From Duganella lactea (GTDB taxonomy: Bacteria; Pseudomonadota; Gammaproteobacteria; Burkholderiales; Burkholderiaceae_D), in NCBI RefSeq assembly GCF_009857505.1, contig NZ_WWCP01000024.1, positions 1-64,000 of the forward strand: a stretch of DNA of 64,000 bases, given 5' to 3'. The notes beneath the pieces were generated by a model. It worked only from the letters and a program-made list of their open reading frames with translations. It was not told where the DNA came from and searched no databases. The translations under genes and the position numbers were made by a program. Shown here piece after piece: positions 1 through 8,155 of the stretch. Positions within the stretch are counted from its first letter, which is position 1; each line of letters opens with the position of its first letter.

Positions 1-60
1 GCCCAGCTTCGTCAGCTTGGCTTCGCGCTCCTGCGCAGCAAAAAGGTTGGGTTTCATCAT
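1..60 (-). CDS. Probable IS5-family transposase, N-terminal 20 residues only
   Basis: An open frame on the minus strand begins with two consecutive ATGs and runs off the left edge. The visible peptide contains KPNLFAAQEREAKL and TKLG, which resembles the start of IS5-type transposases (a short Gln/Glu/Arg-rich opening followed by a K-L-G step). Only 20 codons are visible, so no DDE residue can be checked. The bases between it and the lysR stop (about 117-133, beginning gaggccccc) could hold the element's terminal repeat, but I cannot confirm an inverted partner. The product could also be an ordinary chromosomal protein. The family call is recognition from memory; the start and frame are read directly. 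Confidence 0.5.
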   Translation of the reverse strand, partial: MMKPNLFAAQEREAKLTKLG

Positions 61-186
61 GGCAGAGTCGTCAAGGTTGATGCGCTGACATCATGCCACG
101 GCCGGGCCGGTTTTTCGAGGCCCCCAGGTGAACTATAGGCGCCTCACCACAACCAACGTAGTGGCGACAAACCGCTTCAGAAGCAA

Positions 187-1101
187 CTAAAAGTTGATAT
201 AAAACTGCTTGCTGTTCAACAGGCGCTCAACGGCGAAGTCGATCAAGCGGCGCACGCGGCCCGGCATGTCGGCCCGCTGCGGGAAGTACAGGTAGCAACC
301 CATGCGCTCGCTGACAAACTCGGTCAGCACCGGCTTCAGTTTGCCGGCGCGGATGGCGGCGGCGGCGTTGATGCTGTCGATCTGGCCCAGGCCCATGCCG
401 GACAGCACCGCGTGCATTTCGGTATCGGGATCGTTGCTGAGCAAGACCGGCTGCACGTGATGGAACACGGTGTCGCCATCGATCTCGAATTCCCAGGCCA
501 TCGGCTTGCCGCTGCCCGGCTGGCGGTAGGCGGTGCAGCGATGCGCCGCCAGATCGGCCAGCGCGCGCGGCGTGCCGTGACGCTTCAGGTAGGCCGGCGT
601 GGCGCAGACGATCTGCTGCACCGGGAACAAACGGCGACCGACGATTTGCGCCTCCGGCGGATTGCCGCCGCGGAAGCCGACGTCGATGCGGTCATGCACC
701 AGGTCGGCAAAGCCGTCTTCCTGGATCAGGTCGATCTGAATGTTGGGGTATTGCTGCTGGAACTCGGCCAGCAGCGGCATCAGCACGCGGCGGCCGATGG
801 AACCGGAGGCGGCCACCCGTATCAGACCCTCGTCCTCGCGCGCGGCGTCGCGGGCGCGGGCCAGCGCACCGACCACGCCGTCCAGGCTGGGCTTGATGGA
901 TGCCAGCAGACGCTGACCCGCCTCGGTCAGCGCGCTGTTGCGCGTGGTGCGGTGAAACAGCCGCACGCCGAGGTGCTGTTCAAACTGGCGGATGGTCTTG
1001 CTGACCGCTTGCGGCGTGGTGCCCTGCGCCGCCGCGACCTTGTTGAAGCTGCCTAGCTCGGCGGCCCGAATGAAGGTCGAGATGGCGCGCAGCTCATCCA
1101 T
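187..1101 (-). CDS. LysR-family transcriptional regulator
   Basis: This is a DNA-binding regulator of about 304 residues starting MDELRAISTFIRAAE. The first 60 residues form the winged helix-turn-helix typical of LysR proteins (LGSFNKVAAAQGTTPQAVSK, then a recognition region ending RLFHRTTRNSALTEAG), followed by a type 2 periplasmic-binding effector domain. The frame is open 36 codons further upstream, but that stretch is Ala/Ser/Thr-rich and overlaps yaiI out of frame, so I chose the ATG at 1101, which overlaps the yaiI stop by 8 bp. LysR proteins usually bind as tetramers and regulate a neighbouring divergent gene. Here no divergent gene lies beside it, so the target is unknown; it sits last in the ruv transcription unit. 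It resembles the CrgA/AaeR-like group, but the effector is not predictable. Confidence 0.88.
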   Translation of the reverse strand: MDELRAISTFIRAAELGSFNKVAAAQGTTPQAVSKTIRQFEQHLGVRLFHRTTRNSALTEAGQRLLASIKPSLDGVVGALARARDAAREDEGLIRVAASGSIGRRVLMPLLAEFQQQYPNIQIDLIQEDGFADLVHDRIDVGFRGGNPPEAQIVGRRLFPVQQIVCATPAYLKRHGTPRALADLAAHRCTAYRQPGSGKPMAWEFEIDGDTVFHHVQPVLLSNDPDTEMHAVLSGMGLGQIDSINAAAAIRAGKLKPVLTEFVSERMGCYLYFPQRADMPGRVRRLIDFAVERLLNSKQFYINF

Positions 1102-1546
1102 GCTTGCGTTTCGCCAGATGCCGGTCCAGGCTGTTGGCGAAGTGCTGGCGGTCGGACTGGCTGAAGGCGGCCGGGCCGCCGGTGTCGACGCCGCTGCCGC
1201 GCAGCTCATCCATGAAGGCGCGCATGGTCAGCATCTGCGCGATGTTGTCGTTGGTGTAGAACTCGCCGCGCGGATTGAGCGCATGGCCGCCCTTCTTCAG
1301 CACGTCGGACGCCAGCGGAATGTCGCCGGTGACCACCAGGTCGCCCGGTTCCAGCAGGCGGACGATTTCCTGATCGGCCACATCGGCGCCGGCCGGCACC
1401 TGCACCGCGCGGATGAAGCGCGATGGCGGCACCCGCAGCAGTTGGTTGGCGACCAGCGTGACTGGCATCTGCACGCGGTCGGCCACGCGGTACAGGATGT
1501 CCTTGATGACGGCGGGACAGGCGTCCGCATCGACCCAGATCTGCAT
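1094..1546 (-). CDS. yaiI: YaiI/YqxD family protein (UPF0178)
   Basis: A small cytoplasmic protein of about 150 residues with the family signature DADACP at residues 5-10 and conserved blocks VVTGDIPLA and NPRGEFYTNDNI. The family has a PIN-like nuclease fold by structural comparison, but its substrate is not established. The start chosen is the ATG at 1546, which shares one base with the ruvB stop (TAATG), a classic coupling arrangement; an upstream in-frame start five codons earlier would lie inside ruvB. The 3' end overlaps the following lysR start. It is therefore probably co-transcribed with ruvAB. Confidence 0.9.
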   Translation of the reverse strand: MQIWVDADACPAVIKDILYRVADRVQMPVTLVANQLLRVPPSRFIRAVQVPAGADVADQEIVRLLEPGDLVVTGDIPLASDVLKKGGHALNPRGEFYTNDNIAQMLTMRAFMDELRGSGVDTGGPAAFSQSDRQHFANSLDRHLAKRKHG

Positions 1547-2604
1547 TACAGATCGCCCCACAACTCGCCGTTGGGACTGGTGCGTGGCAGGCTGACGCCG
1601 AAGTGCTTGTAGGCGGCGGCGGTGGCCACGCGGCCGCGCGGCGTGCGTTGCAAAAAGCCTTGCTGGATCAGGTAGGGTTCCAGCACATCCTCGATGGTGT
1701 CGGCCGCCTCGCCGATGGCGGCGGCCAGGTTACCGACGCCGACCGGGCCGCCGCTGAACTTGAACAGCACGGCTTCGAGCAGCTTGCGGTCCATGACGTC
1801 GAAGCCGACGGTGTCGACGTCCAGCATGATCAGCGCCGCGTCCGCCACGGCCTTGGTGATTTCGCCGTTGCTCTTCACTTCGGCGTAGTCGCGCACGCGG
1901 CGCAGCAGGCGATTGGCGATGCGCGGCGTGCCGCGCGCGCGGCGGGCGATTTCGCGCGCGCCCTCCTCGTCGATCAGCGCCTTGAGCAAGGCGGCGCTGC
2001 GGCTGACGATCTTGGTCAGTTCCTCGGTGGTGTAGAACTCCAGGCGGGCGACGATGCCGAAGCGGTCGCGCAGCGGGTTGGTCAGCATGCCGGCGCGGGT
2101 GGTGGCGCCGACCAGCGTGAACGGTTGCAGGTCGAGCTTGACCGAGCGCGCGGCCGGGCCTTCGCCGATCATGATGTCGATCTGGTAGTCTTCCAGCGCC
2201 GGGTACAGGATCTCTTCGACCACCGGCGACAGGCGGTGGATTTCGTCGATGAACAGGACGTCGTTGGCTTCCAGATTGGTCAGGATGGCGGCCAGGTCGC
2301 CGGGGCGCTCCAGCACCGGGCCGGAGGTCTGGCGCAGGTTGACGCCCATCTCGCGGGCGATGATGTTGGCCAGCGTGGTTTTGCCCAGACCTGGCGGGCC
2401 GAACAGCAGTGTGTGGTCGAGCGCCTCTTTGCGCTTGCGGGCGGCGGAGATGAAGATTTCCAGCTGATCGCGAATCTTGGCTTGCCCGACATATTCATCG
2501 AGATGCTTGGGGCGCAACGCGCGTTCGATCGCCTCTTCGTTCGGAGAGGACGGCGCCGCGTCGATGATGCGCTGCTCGGTAAAATTGTCGGTCTGTATGC
2601 TCAT
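1546..2604 (-). CDS. ruvB: Holliday junction branch-migration helicase RuvB
   Basis: RuvB is the hexameric AAA+ motor that, loaded by RuvA, drives branch migration of Holliday junctions during recombinational repair. The 352-residue length is normal. The Walker A motif GPPGLGKTT is at residues 69-77 and Walker B DEIH at 120-123. Sensor and arginine-finger regions follow (GATTRAGMLTNPLRDRFG), then the C-terminal winged helix ending LPRTSPNGELWGDL. It lies downstream of ruvC and ruvA in the same direction and overlaps yaiI by one base. Family function is well established; nothing is missing. Confidence 0.98.
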   Translation of the reverse strand: MSIQTDNFTEQRIIDAAPSSPNEEAIERALRPKHLDEYVGQAKIRDQLEIFISAARKRKEALDHTLLFGPPGLGKTTLANIIAREMGVNLRQTSGPVLERPGDLAAILTNLEANDVLFIDEIHRLSPVVEEILYPALEDYQIDIMIGEGPAARSVKLDLQPFTLVGATTRAGMLTNPLRDRFGIVARLEFYTTEELTKIVSRSAALLKALIDEEGAREIARRARGTPRIANRLLRRVRDYAEVKSNGEITKAVADAALIMLDVDTVGFDVMDRKLLEAVLFKFSGGPVGVGNLAAAIGEAADTIEDVLEPYLIQQGFLQRTPRGRVATAAAYKHFGVSLPRTSPNGELWGDL

Positions 2605-2644
2605 ACAGCTATTTTACCCTGCCTCGGCGATTGGCTTAGTCAAG

Positions 2645-3223
2645 TCAGCCTTTGGACAGGGCTTTGAGGGCTTGTTTGATGCCGTCCGAGACCGACGCCC
2701 CGGCAGGGACGGTCTTCAATGCCAACAGGGCTTCCTTGTCGGAGTAGCCCAGCGCCAGCAGGGCGTTGAGGATGTCGGATTGCGAGTCGTGCACCGGGGC
2801 GCCGCCACCGGCGCCGAGGTCCGCGCCCAGCTTGCCCTTCAGTTCCAGCAGCAAACGCTCGGCGGTTTTTTTGCCGATGCCGGGCACCTTCACCAGCCGG
2901 CCGGCTTCCTGCAACGTGACCGCCTGCGCCAGATCGGCGATCGACATGCCGGACAAAATCGACAGCGCGGTGCGTGCGCCGACGCCGGTGATCTTGATCA
3001 ACTGGCGGAACACGGCGCGCTCCTCGGCATTGCCGAAGCCGAACAGCAGGTGCGCATCCTCGCGGATCGCCTGGTGTGTGAACAGCACCACTTTCTCGCC
3101 GACGCCTGGCAGGTTGTAGAACGTGCTCATCGACACATCGACCTCGTAGCCGACGCCACCGACATCAACCAGCAGTTGCGGAGGATTTTTTTCGAGCAAA
3201 GTACCGGCAAGACGTCCGATCAT
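2645..3223 (-). CDS. ruvA: Holliday junction-binding protein RuvA
   Basis: RuvA is the tetrameric junction-recognition subunit that recruits RuvB. The 192-residue product has the N-terminal OB-fold (MIGRLAGTLLEKNPPQLLVD), two helix-hairpin-helix motifs in the middle (ITGVGARTALSILSGMS and VPGIGKKTAERLLLELKGKL), and the flexible linker plus C-terminal domain III that contacts RuvB (LNALLALGYSDKEA). It sits 40 bp upstream of ruvB and 21 bp downstream of ruvC, within one transcription unit. Length and domain order are normal for the family. Confidence 0.98.
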   Translation of the reverse strand: MIGRLAGTLLEKNPPQLLVDVGGVGYEVDVSMSTFYNLPGVGEKVVLFTHQAIREDAHLLFGFGNAEERAVFRQLIKITGVGARTALSILSGMSIADLAQAVTLQEAGRLVKVPGIGKKTAERLLLELKGKLGADLGAGGGAPVHDSQSDILNALLALGYSDKEALLALKTVPAGASVSDGIKQALKALSKG

Positions 3224-3244
3224 TGTTGAGACCTTTAATTGAAG

Positions 3245-3796
3245 TTAGCCAACCAGACGGCCGCGACGCATGCGCAGGCCGGCCAGCGGGCTGTTGGCAT
3301 TGGCGCTGGTGCCGCCGGCGATCAGCGTCAGCGTTTCGCGGCTGTGGGCGTGGCAGATGGCGATGCCGAGCGCGTCGGCCGCATCGGTGCCCGGCAGGCC
3401 CGGCAGTTGCAGCAGGCGCGCGACCATGTCCTGCATCTGCGCCTTCAACGCGCGGCCGGTGCCGACCACCGCCTGTTTGATTTGGGTTGGAGAATACTCG
3501 GCCACCGTCAGTTCCGCCGTCACCAGCGCGCAGATCGCCGCGCCACGGGCCTGGCCCAGCAGCAGCGTCGATTGCGGATTGACGTTGACGAATACCTGTT
3601 CGATGGCGGCGCAGTCCGGGCCGTAAGTCCGGGCCACCTCACCCACGCCGTTCAGAATGACCTTGAGCCGCGTCGGCAGATCGCCTTCGCCACTCTTGAT
3701 GGTGCCGGAGGCGATGTAGCGCAGCTTGCTGCCTTGCTGTTGAATGACGCCAAAGCCGGTGGTGCGCAGGCCGGGGTCGATGCCGAGAATGATCAT
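3245..3796 (-). CDS. ruvC: Holliday junction resolvase RuvC
   Basis: RuvC is the dimeric endonuclease that nicks Holliday junctions symmetrically. The 183-residue product keeps the four acidic catalytic residues at the same numbering as the E. coli enzyme: Asp7 (GIDPG), Glu66 (AIEQVF), Asp138 and Asp141 (GTDAADALG). It is the first ruv gene after purH; a 30-bp palindrome lies in the purH-ruvC gap. The short C-terminal tail after CHAHSRET is Gly/Arg-rich (RMRRGR), probably disordered. The order purH-ruvC-ruvA-ruvB fits a Burkholderiales layout. Confidence 0.98.
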   Translation of the reverse strand: MIILGIDPGLRTTGFGVIQQQGSKLRYIASGTIKSGEGDLPTRLKVILNGVGEVARTYGPDCAAIEQVFVNVNPQSTLLLGQARGAAICALVTAELTVAEYSPTQIKQAVVGTGRALKAQMQDMVARLLQLPGLPGTDAADALGIAICHAHSRETLTLIAGGTSANANSPLAGLRMRRGRLVG

Positions 3797-3832
3797 GCAG
3801 GGATTGTATGCACTAAGGCAAGCTGCGGCAAG

Positions 3833-3862
3833 CGGTCATTCCGGCTTGCGCCGGAATGACCG
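3833..3862. repeat. Short palindromic repeat, copy 1 (purH-ruvC gap)
   Basis: Two perfect 13-base arms (cggtcattccggc and its complement) are separated by a TTGC loop, so the transcript can fold into a very stable hairpin. A second copy with one wobble position lies at 40417-40446. The shape and core (ATTCCGGC-loop-GCCGGAAT) match the dispersed REP-like palindromes seen between genes in many proteobacteria. It lies between purH and ruvC, so it could also protect or attenuate the message. No run of T follows on either side. Confidence 0.85.
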
Positions 3863-3868
3863 AGGGGC

Positions 3869-5455
3869 TTAGTGACGGAAGTGACGGGTGCCGGTGTAGA
3901 CCATCACCACACCGCGCTCGTCGGCGGCGTCGATCACTTCCTGGTCGCGCATCGAGCCGCCCGGGTGAATCACGCAGGTCGCGCCGGCGTCCACCACCAC
4001 GTCCAGGCCGTCGCGGAACGGGAAGAACGCATCCGACGCCACCACCGAACCGGCCAGCGACAGGCCGGCGTTCTGCGCCTTGATCGAGGCGATGCGGGCC
4101 GAGTCGATCCGGCTCATCTGGCCGGCACCCACGCCCAGCGTCATGTTATTGCCGCAGAAGACGATGGCGTTCGACTTAACGTACTTGGCCACGCGCCAGG
4201 CGAACATCATGTCCTGCAGTTCCTGCTGGGTAGGCTGCTTCTTGCTGACCACTTTGACATCGGCCAGCAGCACGTTCTTCGCGTCCGCCGACTGCACCAG
4301 CAGGCCGCCGCCGACGCGCTTGAAGTCCATCGCGTTGACGCCATTGCCGAGCGGGATTTCCAGCAAGCGCACGTTCTGCTTGGCCGACAGGATCTGTTTG
4401 GCTTCGGCGGTGAACGTCGGCGCGATCAGCACCTCGACGAACAGCTTGGCCAGCTCGGTCGCGGCGGCGGCGTCCACTTCGACGTTGAAGGCGATGATGC
4501 CGCCGAACGCCGAGGTCGGATCGGTCTGCAGCGCGCGCTTGTACGCCTCGACAGCGTTGGCGCCCAGCGCCACGCCGCACGGATTGGCGTGCTTGACGAT
4601 GACGCAGGCCGCCGACTGGTCGAAGCCGCCCATGCTCTTCACGCATTCCCACGCCGCATCGGCGTCGGCGATGTTGTTGAACGACAGTTCCTTGCCCTGC
4701 AGCTGCTGGTAGTTGGCCAGCGCGCCGTCGGTGGCGGCGACGTCGCGGTAAAACGCCGCCGACTGGTGCGGGTTCTCGCCGTAGCGCATGTCCTGCACTT
4801 TTTCGAAGGCCACGTTCAGCTTGGCCGGGTAGGCGCCGCGGCTGCCGTGGGCACGCGTCGCGTCCAGGCTGGTCAGGTAGTTGGCGATGGCGCCGTCGTA
4901 CTGCGCGGTGTGCGAGTAGACCTTGGTGGCCAGCGTGAAGCGGGTGTCATAGCTGACGTAGCCTGGAGCGTTGTCGGTGGTTTTCATTTCCGCCAGCACC
5001 ACGCCGTAATCGGCCGGGTCGCAGATCACCACCACGTCCTTGTGGTTCTTCGCCGCCGAACGCAGCATGGCCGGACCGCCGATGTCGATGTTCTCGATGG
5101 CGTCGTCCAGCGTGCAGGTGTCCTTGGCCACGGTGGCCTGGAACGGGTACAGATTGACCACCACCATGTCGATGGTCGGAATATTGTGCTCTTCCAGCTT
5201 GGCCACGTGCTCCGGGAAATCGCGGCGGGCCAGGATGCCGCCGTGGACTTTCGGGTGCAGCGTCTTGACGCGGCCGTCCAGCATCTCCGGGAAACCGGTG
5301 TAGTCGGCCACTTCGGTGACCGGCACGCCGTTGTCGGCCAGCAGTTTGGCGGTGCCGCCGGTCGACAGAATGTTGACGCCCATGGCGGACAGCGCGCGCG
5401 CGAAGTCCAGCACACCGGTCTTGTCGGATACGGAGATGAGAGCTTGTTTAATCAT
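3869..5455 (-). CDS. purH: Bifunctional AICAR formyltransferase / IMP cyclohydrolase PurH
   Basis: PurH catalyses the last two steps of de novo IMP synthesis: formylation of AICAR with 10-formyl-THF and ring closure to IMP. The 528-residue product has the N-terminal MGS-like cyclohydrolase domain (ALISVSDKTGVLDFARAL, STGGTAKLL, GRVKTLHPKVHGG) and the C-terminal transformylase domain (KHANPCGVA around residue 290, TDPTSAFGGIIAFN, and the SDAFFPFRDG block near the end). The lysine-histidine pair of KHANPCG is the transformylase active site by family knowledge. Length is normal. It follows fis in the same direction with a gap of about 96 bp. Confidence 0.98.
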   Translation of the reverse strand: MIKQALISVSDKTGVLDFARALSAMGVNILSTGGTAKLLADNGVPVTEVADYTGFPEMLDGRVKTLHPKVHGGILARRDFPEHVAKLEEHNIPTIDMVVVNLYPFQATVAKDTCTLDDAIENIDIGGPAMLRSAAKNHKDVVVICDPADYGVVLAEMKTTDNAPGYVSYDTRFTLATKVYSHTAQYDGAIANYLTSLDATRAHGSRGAYPAKLNVAFEKVQDMRYGENPHQSAAFYRDVAATDGALANYQQLQGKELSFNNIADADAAWECVKSMGGFDQSAACVIVKHANPCGVALGANAVEAYKRALQTDPTSAFGGIIAFNVEVDAAAATELAKLFVEVLIAPTFTAEAKQILSAKQNVRLLEIPLGNGVNAMDFKRVGGGLLVQSADAKNVLLADVKVVSKKQPTQQELQDMMFAWRVAKYVKSNAIVFCGNNMTLGVGAGQMSRIDSARIASIKAQNAGLSLAGSVVASDAFFPFRDGLDVVVDAGATCVIHPGGSMRDQEVIDAADERGVVMVYTGTRHFRH

Positions 5456-5551
5456 GGCTATGAATGACTAGGGTGGTTAAATAATTCGTGATTCGATGAT
5501 GGTCCGGCATTGCGGCCGTCCAGCCACTCATGCCGGATCAAACGGATGCGC

Positions 5552-5785
5552 TTACAGCAGGCCGTGCTCTTGCAGCTTCTTGCGCAAGGTGTTGCGGTTG
5601 ATGCCCAGCATCTGCGCCGCGTGGGACTGGTTGCCGTCGGCGCGGGTCATGACCACTTCCAGTATCGGCTTTTCAACGGTCATCACAACCATGTCGTAAA
5701 TGTTCGATGCCTGTTGCTCGCCCAGGTCGGCGAAGTATTCTTCGAGACTTTTCTGGACTACTTCCTGGATACTTTCTTTGCTCAT
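5552..5785 (-). CDS. fis: Fis-family DNA-binding nucleoid protein
   Basis: A 77-residue protein ending in the Fis-type helix-turn-helix (NQSHAAQMLGINRNTLRKKL, the recognition helix). The N-terminal half (SLEEYFADLGEQQASNIYDMV) matches the dimerisation region of Fis, but the protein is about 20 residues shorter than the E. coli protein at the N terminus, as is usual in betaproteobacteria. Fis bends DNA and modulates rRNA promoters and recombination. It lies just downstream of dusB, an arrangement conserved from E. coli to Burkholderiales, and upstream of purH. Confidence 0.93.
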   Translation of the reverse strand: MSKESIQEVVQKSLEEYFADLGEQQASNIYDMVVMTVEKPILEVVMTRADGNQSHAAQMLGINRNTLRKKLQEHGLL

Positions 5786-5893
5786 TTTCTTATCGTTCGG
5801 CTAATTAATCTATAACGCTGGCAAATCGTCCGGCTTGTGGCCGGCCCCGTTTACCCTTCTGATGATGTGACTTTTTTAAGCTCTCGGCCTGGT

Positions 5894-6910
5894 TCAGGCA
5901 GCCTGCAAATCTTCAGCGAGGCGGTATTGTAACCGGTCCCCGTATCGCCACTGGGATTCAAAGAACTGGTCCACGGCCAGCAACTGCGCGTCGACGGATT
6001 CAAGCAGGTTCATCTTTTGCCGGAACGCCTCGCCGCCCTGCAGGTCGCGCACATACCAGCCGATGTGTTTGCGCGCGGTGCGCACGCCGAGATAGTCGCC
6101 GTAGAAGGCGTAGTGCGCGCGCAGGTGCTCATCCATCAGCGCGCGCACTTCGTCCACTAGCGGCGCCGGCAAGTGCTTGCCGGTGCGCAGGTAATGGTCG
6201 ATCTCGCGGAAGATCCACGGACGGCCTTGCGCGGCGCGGCCCACCATGACGGCATCGGCGCCGGTGACATCCAGCACGTAGCGGGCTTTTTCCGGCGACG
6301 TGATGTCGCCGTTGGCCACGACCGGGATAGCCACCGATTGCTTCACGGCGGCAATGGTGTCGTACTCGGCGTCACCCTTGTAGCCATCGGCGCGGGTGCG
6401 GCCATGCAGCGTCAGCATGGCGATACCGGCGTCCTCGGCGATGCGCGCGATGTTCAGCGCGTTCTTGTTCTCGCGGTCCCAGCCGGTGCGGAACTTCAGC
6501 GTCACCGGCACGTCCACCGCGCCCACCACCGCATCGACGATGCGCTTGACCAGCGCCTCGTCCTGCAGCAGGGCCGAGCCGCACCAGGCGTTGCACACTT
6601 TCTTGACCGGGCAGCCCATGTTGATGTCGATGATCTGCGCGCCGCGTTCGACATTGAAGCGCGCGCAATCGGCCAGGTCCTTGGGATCGGCGCCGGCGAT
6701 CTGCACCGCCTTCGGCTCCATCTCGCCGGTGTGGTCGGTGCGGCGCGAACTCTTCTCGGTCGCCCACAGGCGCGGATTGGACGCCGCCATCTCGGAGACC
6801 GCGTACCCCGCGCCCAGTTCCTTGCACAGCTGCCGGAAGGGGCGATCCGTCACGCCCGCCATGGGGGCGACGAAAACGTTGTTGCGCAGTAAATGGGGAC
6901 CGATTTGCAC
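5894..6910 (-). CDS. dusB: tRNA-dihydrouridine synthase B
   Basis: A flavin-dependent enzyme that reduces uridine to dihydrouridine in tRNA. The product (about 338 residues) opens with QIGPHLLRNNVFVAPMAGVT, where VAPMAGVTD is the FMN-binding start of the Dus barrel. It then has the conserved IDINMGCPVKKV motif, the LTLHGRTR block, and VANGDITSP with the GADAVMVGRAAQG phosphate-binding loop. I chose the GTG at 6910, because the family usually begins M-Q-I-G and an AGG lies about 8 bases upstream. The TTG at 6916 is the alternative. It heads the dusB-fis-purH-ruv unit. Confidence 0.95.
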   Translation of the reverse strand: MQIGPHLLRNNVFVAPMAGVTDRPFRQLCKELGAGYAVSEMAASNPRLWATEKSSRRTDHTGEMEPKAVQIAGADPKDLADCARFNVERGAQIIDINMGCPVKKVCNAWCGSALLQDEALVKRIVDAVVGAVDVPVTLKFRTGWDRENKNALNIARIAEDAGIAMLTLHGRTRADGYKGDAEYDTIAAVKQSVAIPVVANGDITSPEKARYVLDVTGADAVMVGRAAQGRPWIFREIDHYLRTGKHLPAPLVDEVRALMDEHLRAHYAFYGDYLGVRTARKHIGWYVRDLQGGEAFRQKMNLLESVDAQLLAVDQFFESQWRYGDRLQYRLAEDLQAA

Positions 6911-7030
6911 GTGCAATACCTGAAAGAGGTGACAAGGAACCTTCTATTTTAACCGAAGCACTGCTCAAATAATAAGCACTATTTTTTATGAATTCGGCGA
7001 ATGTGCAGCTTTGCCGTTATGAGCCGGGCG

Positions 7031-7681
7031 TTAAATAACGTCGTCCATGGCGGCCGGCGCGAGGTGGCCCACCTCTCCCCAGCTAGTGAGCACCAACTTG
7101 CCATCGACCGCCTGGAAGCGGTTGATGCTGGCGTTTTTGACCTGGAAGTCGCGCGGGCTGTCGAGCTGGATGCCACGCGCGGCGCGGTAGGCGCACTCCA
7201 GCACGCCGCCATGCGCGACCACCGCCACCGTCCGGCCCGGATGACGCGCGGCCACCTGGTTCAGCGCGGCGATCACGCGGTCGTAGAACTGGCGGAAGCT
7301 TTCCGCCAGGCGCTCGCCGTGCGGCATGACGGCGTCGATATCGCGCGCCTGCCAGCGCTGGAAGTCGGCCGGGTACTGATCCTGGATGTCCTGGTACAGC
7401 ATGCCTTCGAACACGCCGTAGGCCCGTTCGCGCAACTGCGCCTCGGTGTGCGGCGCGACGCCGGCGTGGTGCGCGGCCACCGCCTGCGCCGTCTGCATGG
7501 CGCGCTGCAGGTCGCTGGCGACCACGGCGTCCACTTTTTCAGCGGCCAGCGCGCGGCCCAGGGCCAGCGCCTGGCGCTGGCCCTCCTCGTTGAGCGGAAT
7601 GTCGATGTGACCTTGCAGGCGGCGCACGGCGTTCCAGGCTGTCTCGCCATGGCGGATCAGCAAAATAGTGGTGTGAGTCAT
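7031..7681 (-). CDS. Histidine phosphatase family protein (phosphoglycerate mutase-like)
   Basis: A cytoplasmic phosphatase-fold protein of 216 residues. The catalytic RHGET motif is at residues 10-14, with His11 as the expected phosphorylated residue. A second conserved histidine lies in VVAHGGVLE (the AHGG motif), and the acid residue is in the LRERAYGVFEG block, matching the GpmB/CobC branch rather than the glycolytic dPGM. The substrate is not predictable from sequence. It is the last gene of the tyrS-dtd-PEBP group, 9 bp after the PEBP gene. Confidence 0.92.
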   Translation of the reverse strand: MTHTTILLIRHGETAWNAVRRLQGHIDIPLNEEGQRQALALGRALAAEKVDAVVASDLQRAMQTAQAVAAHHAGVAPHTEAQLRERAYGVFEGMLYQDIQDQYPADFQRWQARDIDAVMPHGERLAESFRQFYDRVIAALNQVAARHPGRTVAVVAHGGVLECAYRAARGIQLDSPRDFQVKNASINRFQAVDGKLVLTSWGEVGHLAPAAMDDVI

Positions 7682-7690
7682 GATTGGTGA

Positions 7691-8152
7691 TTATTCAATC
7701 GCGCCAGCGCCGATCAGTTGCGCTTCATCGATGATATGGCCGTAAATGGCGTTCAACACGTCGGCGCCGCCGAAGCCGGCCGGCAGCTCCAGCCGCGCGA
7801 CGTCCAGCGCGTAGATGCGAAAAATATAGTGGCGCAGTCCGCCCTGCGCCGGCACGGGCGCATGATAGCCGTAAGCGCCGAAATCATTCAGGCCCTGGCG
7901 CAGCGGCACGCCGTGCAGCACGGTGTCGGCCTCGGCCGGCAAGGCGCCGGCGGCCAGCGCCATCAGCGACGGCGGCATATCGACCACGCTCCAGTGGAAG
8001 CAATCGCCGTCCGGCACGTCACCCTGCAGACACAGCATGACCAGCGACGCCGCGCCGGCGGGCACGTCGGTCCAGCGCAGCTGCGGATGGCGGCCGGCCA
8101 GTGCCGCCGGCATGGCGGCGCGGTTGCGGAAACTGTCGCTGGCAAGCTTCAT
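7691..8152 (-). CDS. PEBP family protein (YbhB/YbcL type)
   Basis: A 153-residue protein of the phosphatidylethanolamine-binding (Raf kinase inhibitor-like) fold. Visible family signatures are the PQLRWTDVPAGAASLVML block, DCFHWSVVDMPP (the His-Trp pair at the ligand pocket), GLNDFGAYGYHAPVP (equivalent of the usual G-x-N-D-F-G-x-x-G-Y-x-G-P), and HYIFRIYALD. Bacterial members are cytoplasmic or periplasmic; no signal peptide is present here. Ligand and role are unknown. It sits 3 bp after dtd and 9 bp before the histidine phosphatase, so the three are probably co-transcribed. Confidence 0.88.
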   Translation of the reverse strand: MKLASDSFRNRAAMPAALAGRHPQLRWTDVPAGAASLVMLCLQGDVPDGDCFHWSVVDMPPSLMALAAGALPAEADTVLHGVPLRQGLNDFGAYGYHAPVPAQGGLRHYIFRIYALDVARLELPAGFGGADVLNAIYGHIIDEAQLIGAGAIE

Positions 8153-8155
8153 CGC

